Position numbers and translations under genes: made by a program. Below are positions 1 through 8,053 of a stretch of DNA of 64,000 nucleotides, piece by piece. Position 1 is the stretch's first letter. Each line of letters starts with the position of its first letter. The notes under the pieces were generated by a model, which did no database searches, was not told where the DNA came from, and worked only from the letters and a program-made list of their open reading frames with translations. Source of the stretch: Flavobacterium humi (GTDB lineage Bacteria; Bacteroidota; Bacteroidia; Flavobacteriales; Flavobacteriaceae); NCBI RefSeq assembly GCF_004745595.1, contig NZ_SRLH01000009.1, positions 62,001 to 126,000 on the forward strand, in the 5' to 3' direction.

Positions 1-850
1 TGTGAGCCAGTTTTACATTGGAAACAAACTTGCCCAAAAAGCTCGTCCAGGCCAATAGGTTCCTGGTATTGAAATCCTGGTATTTTGTTTTTGTGGCATT
101 CGGGGAAGTCAGGGAAAAATGCCGCTCTCCATCAAAAACCTGACTGTAAAACTTAAGGGTGTTTTTGGCATTGATTTTATATCCTGCAGCAAGATCGACG
201 GTATTGTTGTAGTATTGGCCGTTCGTATTCCTTTCTTCTTTCCCGATAAATTTATAATCATTATCGGAACTGTTTTTGGTAAAACCGCCATTTACGCTCC
301 ATTTATTGCTGGCTGCCGTAATTTTATATGTAGCACTCGACGTATTGAAATCCCCGTAATACAACTGCAGGTCATTGTTGAATGATTTTGTGAATTTCAG
401 GTCGTTGTTCAGGTGTATGGTCCCGCCAATGGCACCGCTCCCGTAAACCACGCTCCCGCCTCCGGCTTTGATGGCTATGGAATTGAAGCTCCTGGCGGAT
501 ACCGTATTGAAATCGGTTTGGCCCAAAAGCTGCGAATTGATGTTGATCCCATTCCAGATAACGGCCGTCTGGCTGCTGGTCGTCCCTCTGAAAGAAGGAG
601 AAGAAACCATCCCCAACCCGTGTTCCTTCATGTAAATCCCGGTCGTATATTCCAGCAAAGCGGTTAACGAATGGGCATTGCGCCTGATGACGGAATCCTG
701 CAGTTTCAAAAGGGTTTGGGAAATGGTAAAATCACGAAGCTGGGTATCGGAAACTACAACTTCTTCAAGTTGCCCGATAGCAGTATGTTGCGCCAAAACA
801 CATGGGCACAACCATAAGAAGCACAATAATAATAGCTTTTTTGCTGTCAT
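1..850 (-). CDS. TonB-dependent receptor, N-terminal part (cut by window edge), probable cobamide receptor
   Basis: Outer-membrane TonB-dependent receptor; about 283 N-terminal residues are visible and the barrel continues past position 1. Reading back from ATG at 848-850 gives a signal peptide (MTAKKLLLLCFLWLCPCVLA), a TonB-box-like stretch (IGQLEEVVVSDTQL) and a plug domain with SFRGTTSSQTAVIWNGININ and GGGSVVYGSGAIGGTI. These are seen in the sequence and are typical of the BtuB/FecA superfamily. The substrate is inferred: a cobalamin riboswitch lies just upstream, and a B12 salvage operon and a second riboswitch-controlled receptor follow. No frameshift is visible in the part present. Another corrinoid or a metal chelate as substrate is possible. 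Confidence 0.9.
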   Translation of the reverse strand, partial: MTAKKLLLLCFLWLCPCVLAQHTAIGQLEEVVVSDTQLRDFTISQTLLKLQDSVIRRNAHSLTALLEYTTGIYMKEHGLGMVSSPSFRGTTSSQTAVIWNGININSQLLGQTDFNTVSARSFNSIAIKAGGGSVVYGSGAIGGTIHLNNDLKFTKSFNNDLQLYYGDFNTSSATYKITAASNKWSVNGGFTKNSSDNDYKFIGKEERNTNGQYYNNTVDLAAGYKINAKNTLKFYSQVFDGERHFSLTSPNATKTKYQDFNTRNLLAWTSFLGKFVSNVKLAH

Positions 851-896
851 AATTCCTGAACCTTTTTTCCCGAAAGTCCGATATTCGTTACGAAAA

Positions 897-1075
897 AAGG
901 CAGGTCTCCTGGCTTGCGTCTTGTTGTTGGCCTTCCCATTCCTTTTCAGGACAGTGGCATTGTAGATAACAACAAGCTGAATAGCTTACAGTTGCGGGTA
1001 CAGCTTAGGTTTTGAACCTAATTCCCTTTTAATGTGATTTTTAAAATTCAAATCACAACCTTAATTCGGGGGCAA
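897..1075 (-). promoter_or_regulatory. Cobalamin riboswitch 1
   Basis: On the minus strand the leader shows the conserved B12 riboswitch blocks in order: AAAAGGGAAT, ACCCGCAACTGTAAG, the B12-box-like GCCACTGTCC, ATGGGAAGG, and AGCCAGGAGACCTGCC. It ends about 45 bases before the receptor start at 850. The last segment before the gene can fold CCTTTTTTC against GAAAAAAGG, a possible expression platform that would block transcription or ribosome access. Family knowledge: adenosylcobalamin-type riboswitches repress transport and synthesis genes when B12 is present. The ends are approximate. Confidence 0.93.
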
Positions 1076-1171
1076 ATATAGCTTATTTTTTATTTTAAAA
1101 CATACTAAATAAAAAAAACAGCCGAATATTCTTTCAAAAACAACACGAAGCATCGACCGTCTTAAAACTAA

Positions 1172-1203
1172 AATCCCGCCCTGATTTGCATCGGGACGGG
1201 ATC
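1172..1203 (-). terminator. Hairpin after the btuB-like gene
   Basis: ATCCCGTCCCGATG and its near-complement CAGGGCGGGAT form a GC-rich hairpin just after the stop of the receptor gene. On the minus strand it is followed by TTTTAGTTTT, consistent with an intrinsic terminator. Confidence 0.6.
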
Positions 1204-1222
1204 TTCAATCAACTAAATTATT

Positions 1223-3127
1223 CTAGAACAAAAAATTAAATCCGATTTTAAAATTCCTGCCCCTACTGCTAAAACCTCTGGTTTCAACAAAATCCTTGTT
1301 CAGGATATTATCTGCAGCAGCAAAAATATTCAGCCTGTTTTTAATCAGGTCGTAACGGATATTGGCATTTACCAATTGGTAATCTTTTAGTGTTTCGCTC
1401 ATCAGTACAGGATCGAATGTTGGCGGAAGGTATACGGTATATTCAAAAGCGCGGTCCGCTACGAACTGGTACGCCACATTGAATCCTAAACGCTCTGTCG
1501 CCTGTACATCTACCGAAGCATTTGCTTTGTGCTTAGGGTTTAAGATCCTGGATTGCCTTGCCAGTTCGGTAAAGGTATAATTGGCATTGAACCTGATATT
1601 CTTGTTCCATTGGTAAGAAAGAGTGGTTTCGACACCTTTGGCATTATTGATTCCGTTTACATTAAAGTATTTATAGGTCATCAAATCAAAACCGATCGCA
1701 TCTTTCTCTTCCCTGTGGAAGGCAACTGCTGAAAGCGTCAATTTCCCGGACAATAAACCAGCTTCGAAACCTACTTCGGCAGTAGCGTCTTTTTCCGGCG
1801 AAAGCTCCAGGTCTCCGTATGGGGAATACAATTGGTACAAACTTGGGGAAACGAATGCCGTGCTGTAAGAAGCCAATACTTTTACCGGAAGGTTCTCCAA
1901 TTTATAGGACGGGTTCACGTTGTACACCAAATTATTGCCATAACGGCTGTGCAGGTTATAGCGGGCACCTGCATTCAGGTTCAATCCGAAACGGGACGTA
2001 AAAACAGCCGTTACATAAGGATCGATCATATTGAATTTAGCCAATTCTTTTTCGATATTGCCATATTGGCTTTCGTTGGACATCTCGTGGAACTGGAACT
2101 GGGCACCTGTTACAATAAAAACATCCGGCGTAACCTGGAATTTATTGAAAGCATCGGTGTTGACGCTTCTTGATTTGTAATTGGTCATAGACCCGTAACT
2201 GAAGAAATCCCTGCTGATGACATTCGCCGCCGAATGCATTACAAATTCTCCTTTGTTGTATTTGTATTTTGGCGAAAACCCAACCCTGTATTGCTCTGAA
2301 AGCAGGTAATTTTCTAAATCATCGGAGAAAGAACCGGCATCGAAATCATTTTTGGTACGATCGTAATTTGCAGAAAAATCCAAAGCCAGTTTCTTGGTCG
2401 CCTGCACCCCGAATTTTACCATGGCATTGACCCTTGAGAAATTATCCGGCTCGAAATGGTCTCCCTTTGCTTCGGAAATACCCGTAGATTCGGTACTGTT
2501 TAAGGTAGCAAGGTAATTGAATTTGTCAATCGTTCCGTTTACCCCAAACCCCTGGTTGAATTCCTGAGGCTCGTAATTATTGGTTTTTTCGGTAGTTTCC
2601 ATGCTGCCCATGTTCATGTAGGCATTTCCCGCGATGTTTTTCTTACCGGCTTTTTTAAGTGTGATGTTGATAACTCCTGTGGCTGCTCCTGTTCCGTATA
2701 AAGTACTGGAAGCGCCTTTCATCACTTCGATGCTTTCAATCTGGTCTGCAGGAAGCAAACGCAAATCATAGGAAAGGTTGATTCCGGAAGCATCGGTTAC
2801 CGGAACCCCGTCAATAAGGATTAAAACCTGGTGGTTCCTTCCGCCCCTAAGATAAACCCCAAGGTCTTTCCCGTTACGGCTTTGGTTCCCGTTAATTTCC
2901 ACTCCGGCCACTGTGCTCAAAATTGAAGCTACGGACTGGCCTTTTCTTTTTTGGAGTTCTTCCGCAGTAATCTTTACAATTACTTTCCCTGATTTTTCTT
3001 TTGGCAGGGCGAATTTCGAATCGGAAACCACTACCTGGTCAAGTTTGTTGATCGAATCGTTTTCCTGTGCCAATGCACCAATCGATGCCAAAATAAAAGC
3101 ACCTACAACAGTAATTTTTCTGTTCAT
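1223..3127 (-). CDS. btuB: TonB-dependent receptor, BtuB-like, for cobalamin
   Basis: Outer-membrane receptor of 634 residues for TonB-driven uptake of cobalamin. The start is placed at MNRKITVVGAF because this opens a clean signal peptide (ending IGALAQ); an upstream start at 3190 would add a poorly fitting leader. Visible features are a TonB-box-like LDQVVVSDSKF, a plug domain (VLILIDGVPVTD, IEVMKGASSTLYGTGAATGV) and a 22-strand-type barrel ending in RNFKIGFNFLF, with a terminal Phe. A cobalamin riboswitch precedes it by about 95 bases. It is distinct in sequence from the receptor at 1-850, so the pair may have different corrinoid preferences (inference). A hairpin terminator follows. Confidence 0.92.
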   Translation of the reverse strand: MNRKITVVGAFILASIGALAQENDSINKLDQVVVSDSKFALPKEKSGKVIVKITAEELQKRKGQSVASILSTVAGVEINGNQSRNGKDLGVYLRGGRNHQVLILIDGVPVTDASGINLSYDLRLLPADQIESIEVMKGASSTLYGTGAATGVINITLKKAGKKNIAGNAYMNMGSMETTEKTNNYEPQEFNQGFGVNGTIDKFNYLATLNSTESTGISEAKGDHFEPDNFSRVNAMVKFGVQATKKLALDFSANYDRTKNDFDAGSFSDDLENYLLSEQYRVGFSPKYKYNKGEFVMHSAANVISRDFFSYGSMTNYKSRSVNTDAFNKFQVTPDVFIVTGAQFQFHEMSNESQYGNIEKELAKFNMIDPYVTAVFTSRFGLNLNAGARYNLHSRYGNNLVYNVNPSYKLENLPVKVLASYSTAFVSPSLYQLYSPYGDLELSPEKDATAEVGFEAGLLSGKLTLSAVAFHREEKDAIGFDLMTYKYFNVNGINNAKGVETTLSYQWNKNIRFNANYTFTELARQSRILNPKHKANASVDVQATERLGFNVAYQFVADRAFEYTVYLPPTFDPVLMSETLKDYQLVNANIRYDLIKNRLNIFAAADNILNKDFVETRGFSSRGRNFKIGFNFLF

Positions 3128-3221
3128 TTTAAATAAAAACATTTTTAATACTAAAAATGGGAGAAAAGCATAGAATTTACCCATACCCAAACCTTTTTTC
3201 CCGAAAGTTTGATACTCTGAT

Positions 3222-3405
3222 TGCTTGGGCAGGTCTCCTGGCTTGCGTCTTGTTGTTCACCTTCCCATCCCGTCTTATAACGGGACAGTGGTTTGTAGAT
3301 AACAACAAGCTTGATAGCTTACAGTTGCGGGTACAGCTTAGGTTTTGATCCTAATTCCCTTTTAATGTGTTTTTGCGAAAAGCAAAGTCACAACCTCAAT
3401 GCGGT
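3222..3405 (-). promoter_or_regulatory. Cobalamin riboswitch 2
   Basis: On the minus strand it has the same ordered blocks as riboswitch 1 (AAAAGGGAATTAGG, ACCCGCAACTGTAAG, CCACTGTCCCG, GATGGGAAGG, AGCCAGGAGACCTGCC). The two are nearly identical except in one stem, where CCT/AGG in copy 1 is replaced by the longer, still paired CCCGT/GACGGG in copy 2. It lies upstream of the btuB-like gene. The segment TTTCGGGAAAAAAGGTT between aptamer and gene is shared with riboswitch 1. Confidence 0.95.
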
Positions 3406-3597
3406 TGCAAATATACGTGCATAATTATTAATTATGCAAAATCCATGTTCATTTAGATTTTTATTTTAAAAAAAAGACAGCAGTTCATTACTTTACTTAT
3501 ATAAATCGTAAGTATTTTCTGCGAAATAGCAAAGAAAAAGAGCAAAGAGCAAAGAAAGCTTGATAGTGAAAAAGGCATTTCACTGATGTAATTCCTA

Positions 3598-3822
3598 TCA
3601 ATCTTTCCAAGTTATCCACTTCGCCCTTTTGTTTTTTACACAAAAAATCAAGGAAGTATTTTGCGCGTTGGCAGAAAGGGAGGGAACCAAAAAAATGAGG
3701 AGGCACGACGAATGGCCTGGTTCCCGATAGGAAAATCCTTCCGTAGATTTTAAGTAAAAAATAATCAGGCTTGATCTTTGGTACTTTGTATCAAGACAAA
3801 GTACAAGAAAAGAAAGACAAAA
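3598..3822. repeat. Dispersed ~220-bp module, copy A
   Basis: The segment from ATCTTTCCAAG to TATCAAGACAAAGTAC matches 32354-32565 over nearly its full length in the same orientation. It contains the inverted pair GGGAACCA / TGGTTCCC about 30 bases apart and CCTTCCGTAGATTTTAAGTA, all conserved in both copies. Reverse-complement fragments of its first 30 bases recur at 14932 and 15300. A short ORF here is not conserved in copy B, so I read it as non-coding. One GATGTAATT unit lies just before it at 3583. Confidence 0.85.
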
Positions 3823-3840
3823 GAAAGATAAAACCAGGAG

Positions 3841-3866
3841 GTTCCTCCTAACGTCGGAATGACAAG
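3841..3866. repeat. GTCATTCCGACG half-palindrome
   Basis: GTTCCTCCTAACGTCGGAAT followed by GACAAG is one arm of the REP-like element found as full inverted repeats at 15571-15632 and 30816-30906. Here only one arm is present, directly before the shared flank of the GATGTAATT array. Confidence 0.8.
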
Positions 3867-3898
3867 ATTATAAATAATTTGCTCCACCTCTCACATTA

Positions 3899-4335
3899 CT
3901 TATTACACCGATGTAATTGCTTACTTCACTGATGTAATTAAATATTTCGTGATGTAATTGCTCATTTCACTGATGTAACTGTCTATTTCATTGATGTAAT
4001 TGTTCATTTCATTGATGTAATCGAATATTTCGTGATGTAATTGCTCATTTCACTGATGTAATTACCTATTACGCTGATGTAAATGCCTACTTCGCTGATG
4101 TAATTGCTCATTTCACTGATGTAAGAGCCTGTTTTATTGATGTAATTGAATATTTTGTAATGTATTTACACTTTTCACTGATGTAAATGCCTACTTCGCT
4201 GATGTAATTGAATATTTCGTGATGTAATTGCTCATTTAACTGATGTAATTACCTATTACGCTGATGTAAATGCTTACTTCGCTGATGTAATTGTCTGTTT
4301 CATGATGTAATTACCTATTACGCTGATGTAAACGA
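3899..4335 (+). repeat. Tandem array of 20-21 bp units (array A)
   Basis: About 20 consecutive degenerate units with consensus GATGTAATTGCTCATTTCAC plus T. GATGTAA is nearly invariant and the second half varies among a few types: CTCATTTCACT, CCTATTACGCT, CCTACTTCGCT and AATATTTCGT. The AATATTTCGT type is one base shorter, so the reading frame is not kept and the array is not a protein repeat. The 47-bp flank before it (with CACCTCTCACATTACTTATT) recurs inverted beside array B. Nothing else is seen in the gene-free stretch 3406-4386 beyond this, module A and the half-palindrome. Confidence 0.9.
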
Positions 4336-4386
4336 CTGGCTACTGCTCACTGTGACTGTCTACTGCCTTCTGGGACTTCTTGCCTC

Positions 4387-4911
4387 TCAATTAACCTCAA
4401 CCCTAATTACCTGCCCGAAATCGACTTTATTGGTAAAGGCTTCTGCAAGGGGCAGATTGGTAATCTTGCACAATAGGCTGCGGATAACTCCGGCGTGGGT
4501 TACGATAACAATAGGTTGGGATCGATTTTGTAATTCGGTTTCGATAAAATCAAGCACCCTGGCATGCAAATCAACGAATGATTCGCCATTGGGAACAGGG
4601 ACATTTACGAAATCTTCCATCCATGGATTCAATTCTTCGGGCGCAATAAGATCCCATTTTTGCAGTTCCCAGTCCCCGAAATGCATTTCCATCAAACGGG
4701 CATCGGTACTATAATTGGAACCAGACAAATAATCGGCTAATAAAGTACAACGTTGCAATGGGCTCGAATAGTAGACTGCATTGGAGGGAAGCTGCGCTTT
4801 TATATCGGCAAACAACTGGCGGTAGTCTTCGCGCAGCCCAACATCGGACTGGCCATAGCAGATGCCTTTTTCGCAAACGGTTTCGGTATGGCGTACTAGA
4901 TAAATTTCCAT
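4387..4911 (-). CDS. cobC: Alpha-ribazole phosphatase (histidine phosphatase family)
   Basis: Cytoplasmic phosphatase of 174 residues, predicted to remove the 5' phosphate of alpha-ribazole phosphate (or adenosylcobalamin 5'-phosphate) in nucleotide-loop assembly. It starts MEIYLVRHTETVCEKG, with the RHT/RHG phospho-histidine motif, then ICYGQSDVGL, a stretch typical of CobC rather than of phosphoglycerate mutases. A second catalytic region is VIVTHAGVIRSLLCK. The ATG at 4911 was chosen over upstream in-frame starts because the family begins there; this gives a 16-bp overlap with cobS. It is the last gene of the B12 salvage operon. Confidence 0.9.
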   Translation of the reverse strand: MEIYLVRHTETVCEKGICYGQSDVGLREDYRQLFADIKAQLPSNAVYYSSPLQRCTLLADYLSGSNYSTDARLMEMHFGDWELQKWDLIAPEELNPWMEDFVNVPVPNGESFVDLHARVLDFIETELQNRSQPIVIVTHAGVIRSLLCKITNLPLAEAFTNKVDFGQVIRVEVN

Positions 4912-5693
4912 AAAGCAATAACTGACAGGTAAAAAACCACTTCGCATACTTGTTGCACAGCCCCAAGGCAATCGCCTGTATACCCACCGATCCATTTCTG
5001 GAAATAACGGGCCAGGAAAAACCGGAAGCAGAAAACCGGAAGCAAAACCAGTAGCAATTGCCATTGAAAATAGGACAAAACCACCAAAGGCAACAAACCG
5101 AAGAAGCCTGCTCCCAATACTTCGGCCCTGGTGTGGCTTTGCGCAATGGGCTTGCTCTTGCTGGTAGCGTCTTCCCGGGCATATTCGTGTGTGAAAACTA
5201 TTGAAATGGCGGCCATCCGGCTGATCGAATGCGCGGCAACCAATACTAAAAAAACTATAAGGTATTTGTCCAGGCCTGGGATTCCGGTGTGGTTTAAAAG
5301 TGTGCTAACCACTATCCATTTTACGGTTAGAAGCAATACTACTCCAATGGCTCCATAGGCTCCGATGGCACTGTCTTTCATAATTACTAAGATTTTTTCC
5401 TTCGTCCAGCCTCCGCCGAAACCATCGCAGACATCGGCAAAACCATCTTCATGAAAAGCTCCGGTAACCAGTATGGAAGCAATGATAGAAAACACAACGG
5501 CAATTTCCGGTGTCATCAGGTAATTGAAAATACAATAAGTTATAAATGCCACACTTCCTACAATCCAACCAATTAAGGGGAAATAGCGGGAAGCCTTATT
5601 GAGGTAATCCGGATCATGGTTGATATTTTTCGGGCATGGGATCCGTGTGTAAAACATCAGGGCGGTAAAAAATATGTGCAGTTCTTTTTTCAT
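4896..5693 (-). CDS. cobS: Adenosylcobinamide-GDP ribazoletransferase
   Basis: Integral membrane enzyme of 265 residues that joins adenosylcobinamide-GDP with alpha-ribazole (or its phosphate) to give adenosylcobalamin (phosphate). The N-terminus LHIFFTALMFYTRIPCP and the motif GAFHEDGFADVCDGFGGGW, with acidic metal-binding residues, are diagnostic of CobS. Several hydrophobic segments follow. The start at 5693 is 7 bp after the stop of the BluB-CobT fusion gene; a longer in-frame start inside that gene lacks family support. CobS and the CobT domain act in successive steps, which fits their adjacency. Confidence 0.95.
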   Translation of the reverse strand: MKKELHIFFTALMFYTRIPCPKNINHDPDYLNKASRYFPLIGWIVGSVAFITYCIFNYLMTPEIAVVFSIIASILVTGAFHEDGFADVCDGFGGGWTKEKILVIMKDSAIGAYGAIGVVLLLTVKWIVVSTLLNHTGIPGLDKYLIVFLVLVAAHSISRMAAISIVFTHEYAREDATSKSKPIAQSHTRAEVLGAGFFGLLPLVVLSYFQWQLLLVLLPVFCFRFFLARYFQKWIGGYTGDCLGAVQQVCEVVFYLSVIALWKFI

Positions 5694-5700
5694 TTTCTTT

Positions 5701-7380
5701 TTATTTGTTGCTGACTCCGGCGCTTTCAAAACTTGCCATTTCATTTAAGAATACCAGTGCTGATTGTATGATAGGAAACACGACGGCACAGCCTGTACCT
5801 TCCCCCAAACGCAAATCCAGCTGCAGGATCGCTTTGGCACCAAGGTAATCCAATAGTTTTTGATGGGCTTGTTCTGCTGAACAATGACTGAATACCGCAT
5901 TGTTTTTCAGGTCTGGGTTTTTCATGAATGCGATCAGATATGCCACGGTAGCGATAAATCCGTCAATAAGGATCAGCATTTGGTTGTGGTGTGCTTCAAG
6001 CATTCCGGCTGCCATCTGTATGATTTCAAATCCTCCGAAATACGCCAGTTTGCTGTCCAGGTCATCGCCTCCTTTATAATCGTTGATGGCTTTTCGTAAA
6101 ATCTCCCTTTTGAATTGTAGTTTTTCATCGTTGACACCTGTGCCTTTTCCGACACAATCCTCAATCGGGAAACCGCACAAAACGCTCATCAGGACCGAAG
6201 CCGTTGATGTATTGCCGATGCCCATTTCTCCAAATCCGACACAATTGCTTCCGGTTTTGGCAATGCCTGCCACAATTTGAGTTCCTTTAGCAAAACAAAA
6301 CCCGAGCTGGCTTTTGCTCATGGCCGGCCCGCTTAAAAACGATTGGGTACCTTTGTCGGTCTTGGCCGAAATCAGTTTGGCGTTGGGAGGGAAATCGTAA
6401 TTCACCCCTGCATCCACAATAGAAAGGCGGATACCGTTTTGCTTGCAGAAAACATTAATGGCGGCACCTCCTTCAAGGAAATTAGTAACCATTTGCCGGG
6501 TCACATCTTGCGGATAGGCACTCACCCCGTGTTGCGCAATGCCATGGTCGGCGGCAAACACAACAATATTAGGTTGTGAGATATGCGGTTCTGTGGTTTG
6601 GAACAATACCCCGATCTGTTTTGCCAATGTTTCCAAAACACCTAAAGAACCGGTCGGTTTGGTTTTGTGGTCGATTTTATATTGGAGCGTTTCCTTTATT
6701 TTCGTTTCTTTTGAAGTAGTATCTTGCGATATCAGGTCCTGTTCCAAAGAATTGCTTTCCGAAATCCCGTCAATAACAGCCACTGATGGTTTGGCGGCTT
6801 TCTGTTTCCAATTCAGCTGCTGCAGCATGGGTTGGTTGTCATAATCGGAAGCCGGTTTCCCGATGCAGAAATACCCCAAAGGCTCTATATGTTCCGGTAA
6901 GCCCAGTAATTTTTTGAAGTCGAAATAATTCAAAATCGAAACCCATCCCATGGAATATCCTTGCTCGGTAAGGGACAACCAGATATTCTGGGCCGCGCAA
7001 ACCGCACTGAATTTGATCGATTCATTGCTTCCTACGGTTCCGATGGTAAAATTATTCAGTACGGAACGGTCGTAACAAATGACCAGCCCTACAGGTGCTT
7101 CTTCGATGGCTTCGAGTTTCAGGTTTTGGTATTGCTCTTTTTGCTGCGGGTTGTCTGTCTGGCCGGCTGCTTTCCTGTCGTAATCGATGAATAATTCCTT
7201 GACTGCTTTTTTCACGGCATCCGACTGTATCAGGTAATACCTTGTAGCATCGGTGAGCCCTACCGACGGAGCCAAATGCCCTGCCTGAAGTGCTTTTTCG
7301 ATAACGGCGTCCGGAACGGCATCTTTTGTAAAATGGCGTGTATCCCTGCGGGATTGTAATATGGTATCGAGGTAGCTCAT
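5701..7380 (-). CDS. BluB-CobT fusion: DMB synthase / DMB phosphoribosyltransferase
   Basis: A 559-residue two-domain enzyme. Residues 1-195 are a nitroreductase fold of the BluB type (SRRDTRHF, HLAPSVGLTDATRYYLI, GYSMGWVSIL), which makes 5,6-dimethylbenzimidazole from reduced FMN and O2. After a linker, residues 215-555 are CobT, which transfers ribose phosphate from nicotinate mononucleotide to DMB. CobT motifs seen are KTKPTGSLG (239-247), ADHGIAQHGVS (277-287) and GEGTGCAVV, with the expected catalytic Glu at about 527. The fusion implies that the lower ligand is made and activated by one polypeptide. Substrate channelling is inference. It lies in the middle of the B12 operon, between the DUF71 gene and cobS. 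Confidence 0.93.
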   Translation of the reverse strand: MSYLDTILQSRRDTRHFTKDAVPDAVIEKALQAGHLAPSVGLTDATRYYLIQSDAVKKAVKELFIDYDRKAAGQTDNPQQKEQYQNLKLEAIEEAPVGLVICYDRSVLNNFTIGTVGSNESIKFSAVCAAQNIWLSLTEQGYSMGWVSILNYFDFKKLLGLPEHIEPLGYFCIGKPASDYDNQPMLQQLNWKQKAAKPSVAVIDGISESNSLEQDLISQDTTSKETKIKETLQYKIDHKTKPTGSLGVLETLAKQIGVLFQTTEPHISQPNIVVFAADHGIAQHGVSAYPQDVTRQMVTNFLEGGAAINVFCKQNGIRLSIVDAGVNYDFPPNAKLISAKTDKGTQSFLSGPAMSKSQLGFCFAKGTQIVAGIAKTGSNCVGFGEMGIGNTSTASVLMSVLCGFPIEDCVGKGTGVNDEKLQFKREILRKAINDYKGGDDLDSKLAYFGGFEIIQMAAGMLEAHHNQMLILIDGFIATVAYLIAFMKNPDLKNNAVFSHCSAEQAHQKLLDYLGAKAILQLDLRLGEGTGCAVVFPIIQSALVFLNEMASFESAGVSNK

Positions 7381-7398
7381 GTGTTTTCTCTTAAAAGA

Positions 7399-8049
7399 TT
7401 AATCGGTATCTTTCCAAACTATGAAACAATAATCGTTATATGTCTTGACGGTAAATTCCGGGATTTCAAGGGCCGATGAAAACAGCGGGCAATTGATGAC
7501 CAACGTATGGAATTCACCATTCTCCCCGCAAGGGTCGATTTGCTTTTCTTCCAGTTCCAAAGCCAATGCTTTCGTCATTATCTTCCCCAGGTAGGATTCG
7601 CCCATTTGCGTATTACAGGACACAATCATGGTTTCGATCCCGCTTTCGATCATTTGGTTGACCAATGCGATGCGGTCCTGTTGCCATAAAGGCAAAACGG
7701 CCTCCAGCGAAGCGGCTGCACATACTTTATCTTCCCAATCTTTATGCGCTTGCAGGTCAATATCCCCAAAAACCGCGGCTTGCAGGCCGAAATTCGTTTT
7801 GAGTTTTTGTAAAGTGCTGATAAAATGCGTTTCATAATCCGTCCATGTGGCAGGAACGGCTTCCAGCGGCAATTGCATTTTTTGCGCCTGCTGCTCAAGG
7901 ATGGCCAATGGCAAGCCGTGCGACCGGGATATTTTCCCGTTCTCGTTCATCATATTGAGCAGTACTTTTGGGCTGTGGCCTTGTTCAATGGCCTTCATCA
8001 TGGCATAACAGGAATCTTTGCCTCCGCTCCAGGATGTTACAAAATCCAT
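7399..8049 (-). CDS. DUF71/COG2102 ATP-pyrophosphatase-type protein, predicted B12 salvage
   Basis: A 216-residue protein beginning VTSWSGGKDSCYAMMKAIEQ, with the SGGKDS PP-loop of the adenine nucleotide alpha-hydrolase fold. Relatives include the diphthine-ammonia ligase family. Bacteria lack diphthamide, and published comparative genomics predicts a separate bacterial DUF71 subgroup acting in B12 salvage. The position here, between cobU (4-bp gap) and the BluB-CobT gene (18-bp gap), agrees with that. The exact reaction is unknown to me; an ATP-dependent amidation or ligation step on a corrinoid or its precursor is a guess. No signal peptide is seen, so it should be cytoplasmic. Confidence 0.82.
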   Translation of the reverse strand: MDFVTSWSGGKDSCYAMMKAIEQGHSPKVLLNMMNENGKISRSHGLPLAILEQQAQKMQLPLEAVPATWTDYETHFISTLQKLKTNFGLQAAVFGDIDLQAHKDWEDKVCAAASLEAVLPLWQQDRIALVNQMIESGIETMIVSCNTQMGESYLGKIMTKALALELEEKQIDPCGENGEFHTLVINCPLFSSALEIPEFTVKTYNDYCFIVWKDTD

Positions 8050-8053
8050 GTAG

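Noticed and set aside
3497..3706. Small minus-strand ORF (69 codons)
   Set aside because: It overlaps the dispersed 220-bp module, and the frame is not kept in copy B at 32354.
3899..4335. CRISPR array
   Set aside because: Units are contiguous 20-21 bp degenerate copies with no unique spacers, and no cas genes are in the window.
4709..5182. Minus-strand ORF inside cobS
   Set aside because: It is a shadow frame of cobS and cobC with no recognisable motif.
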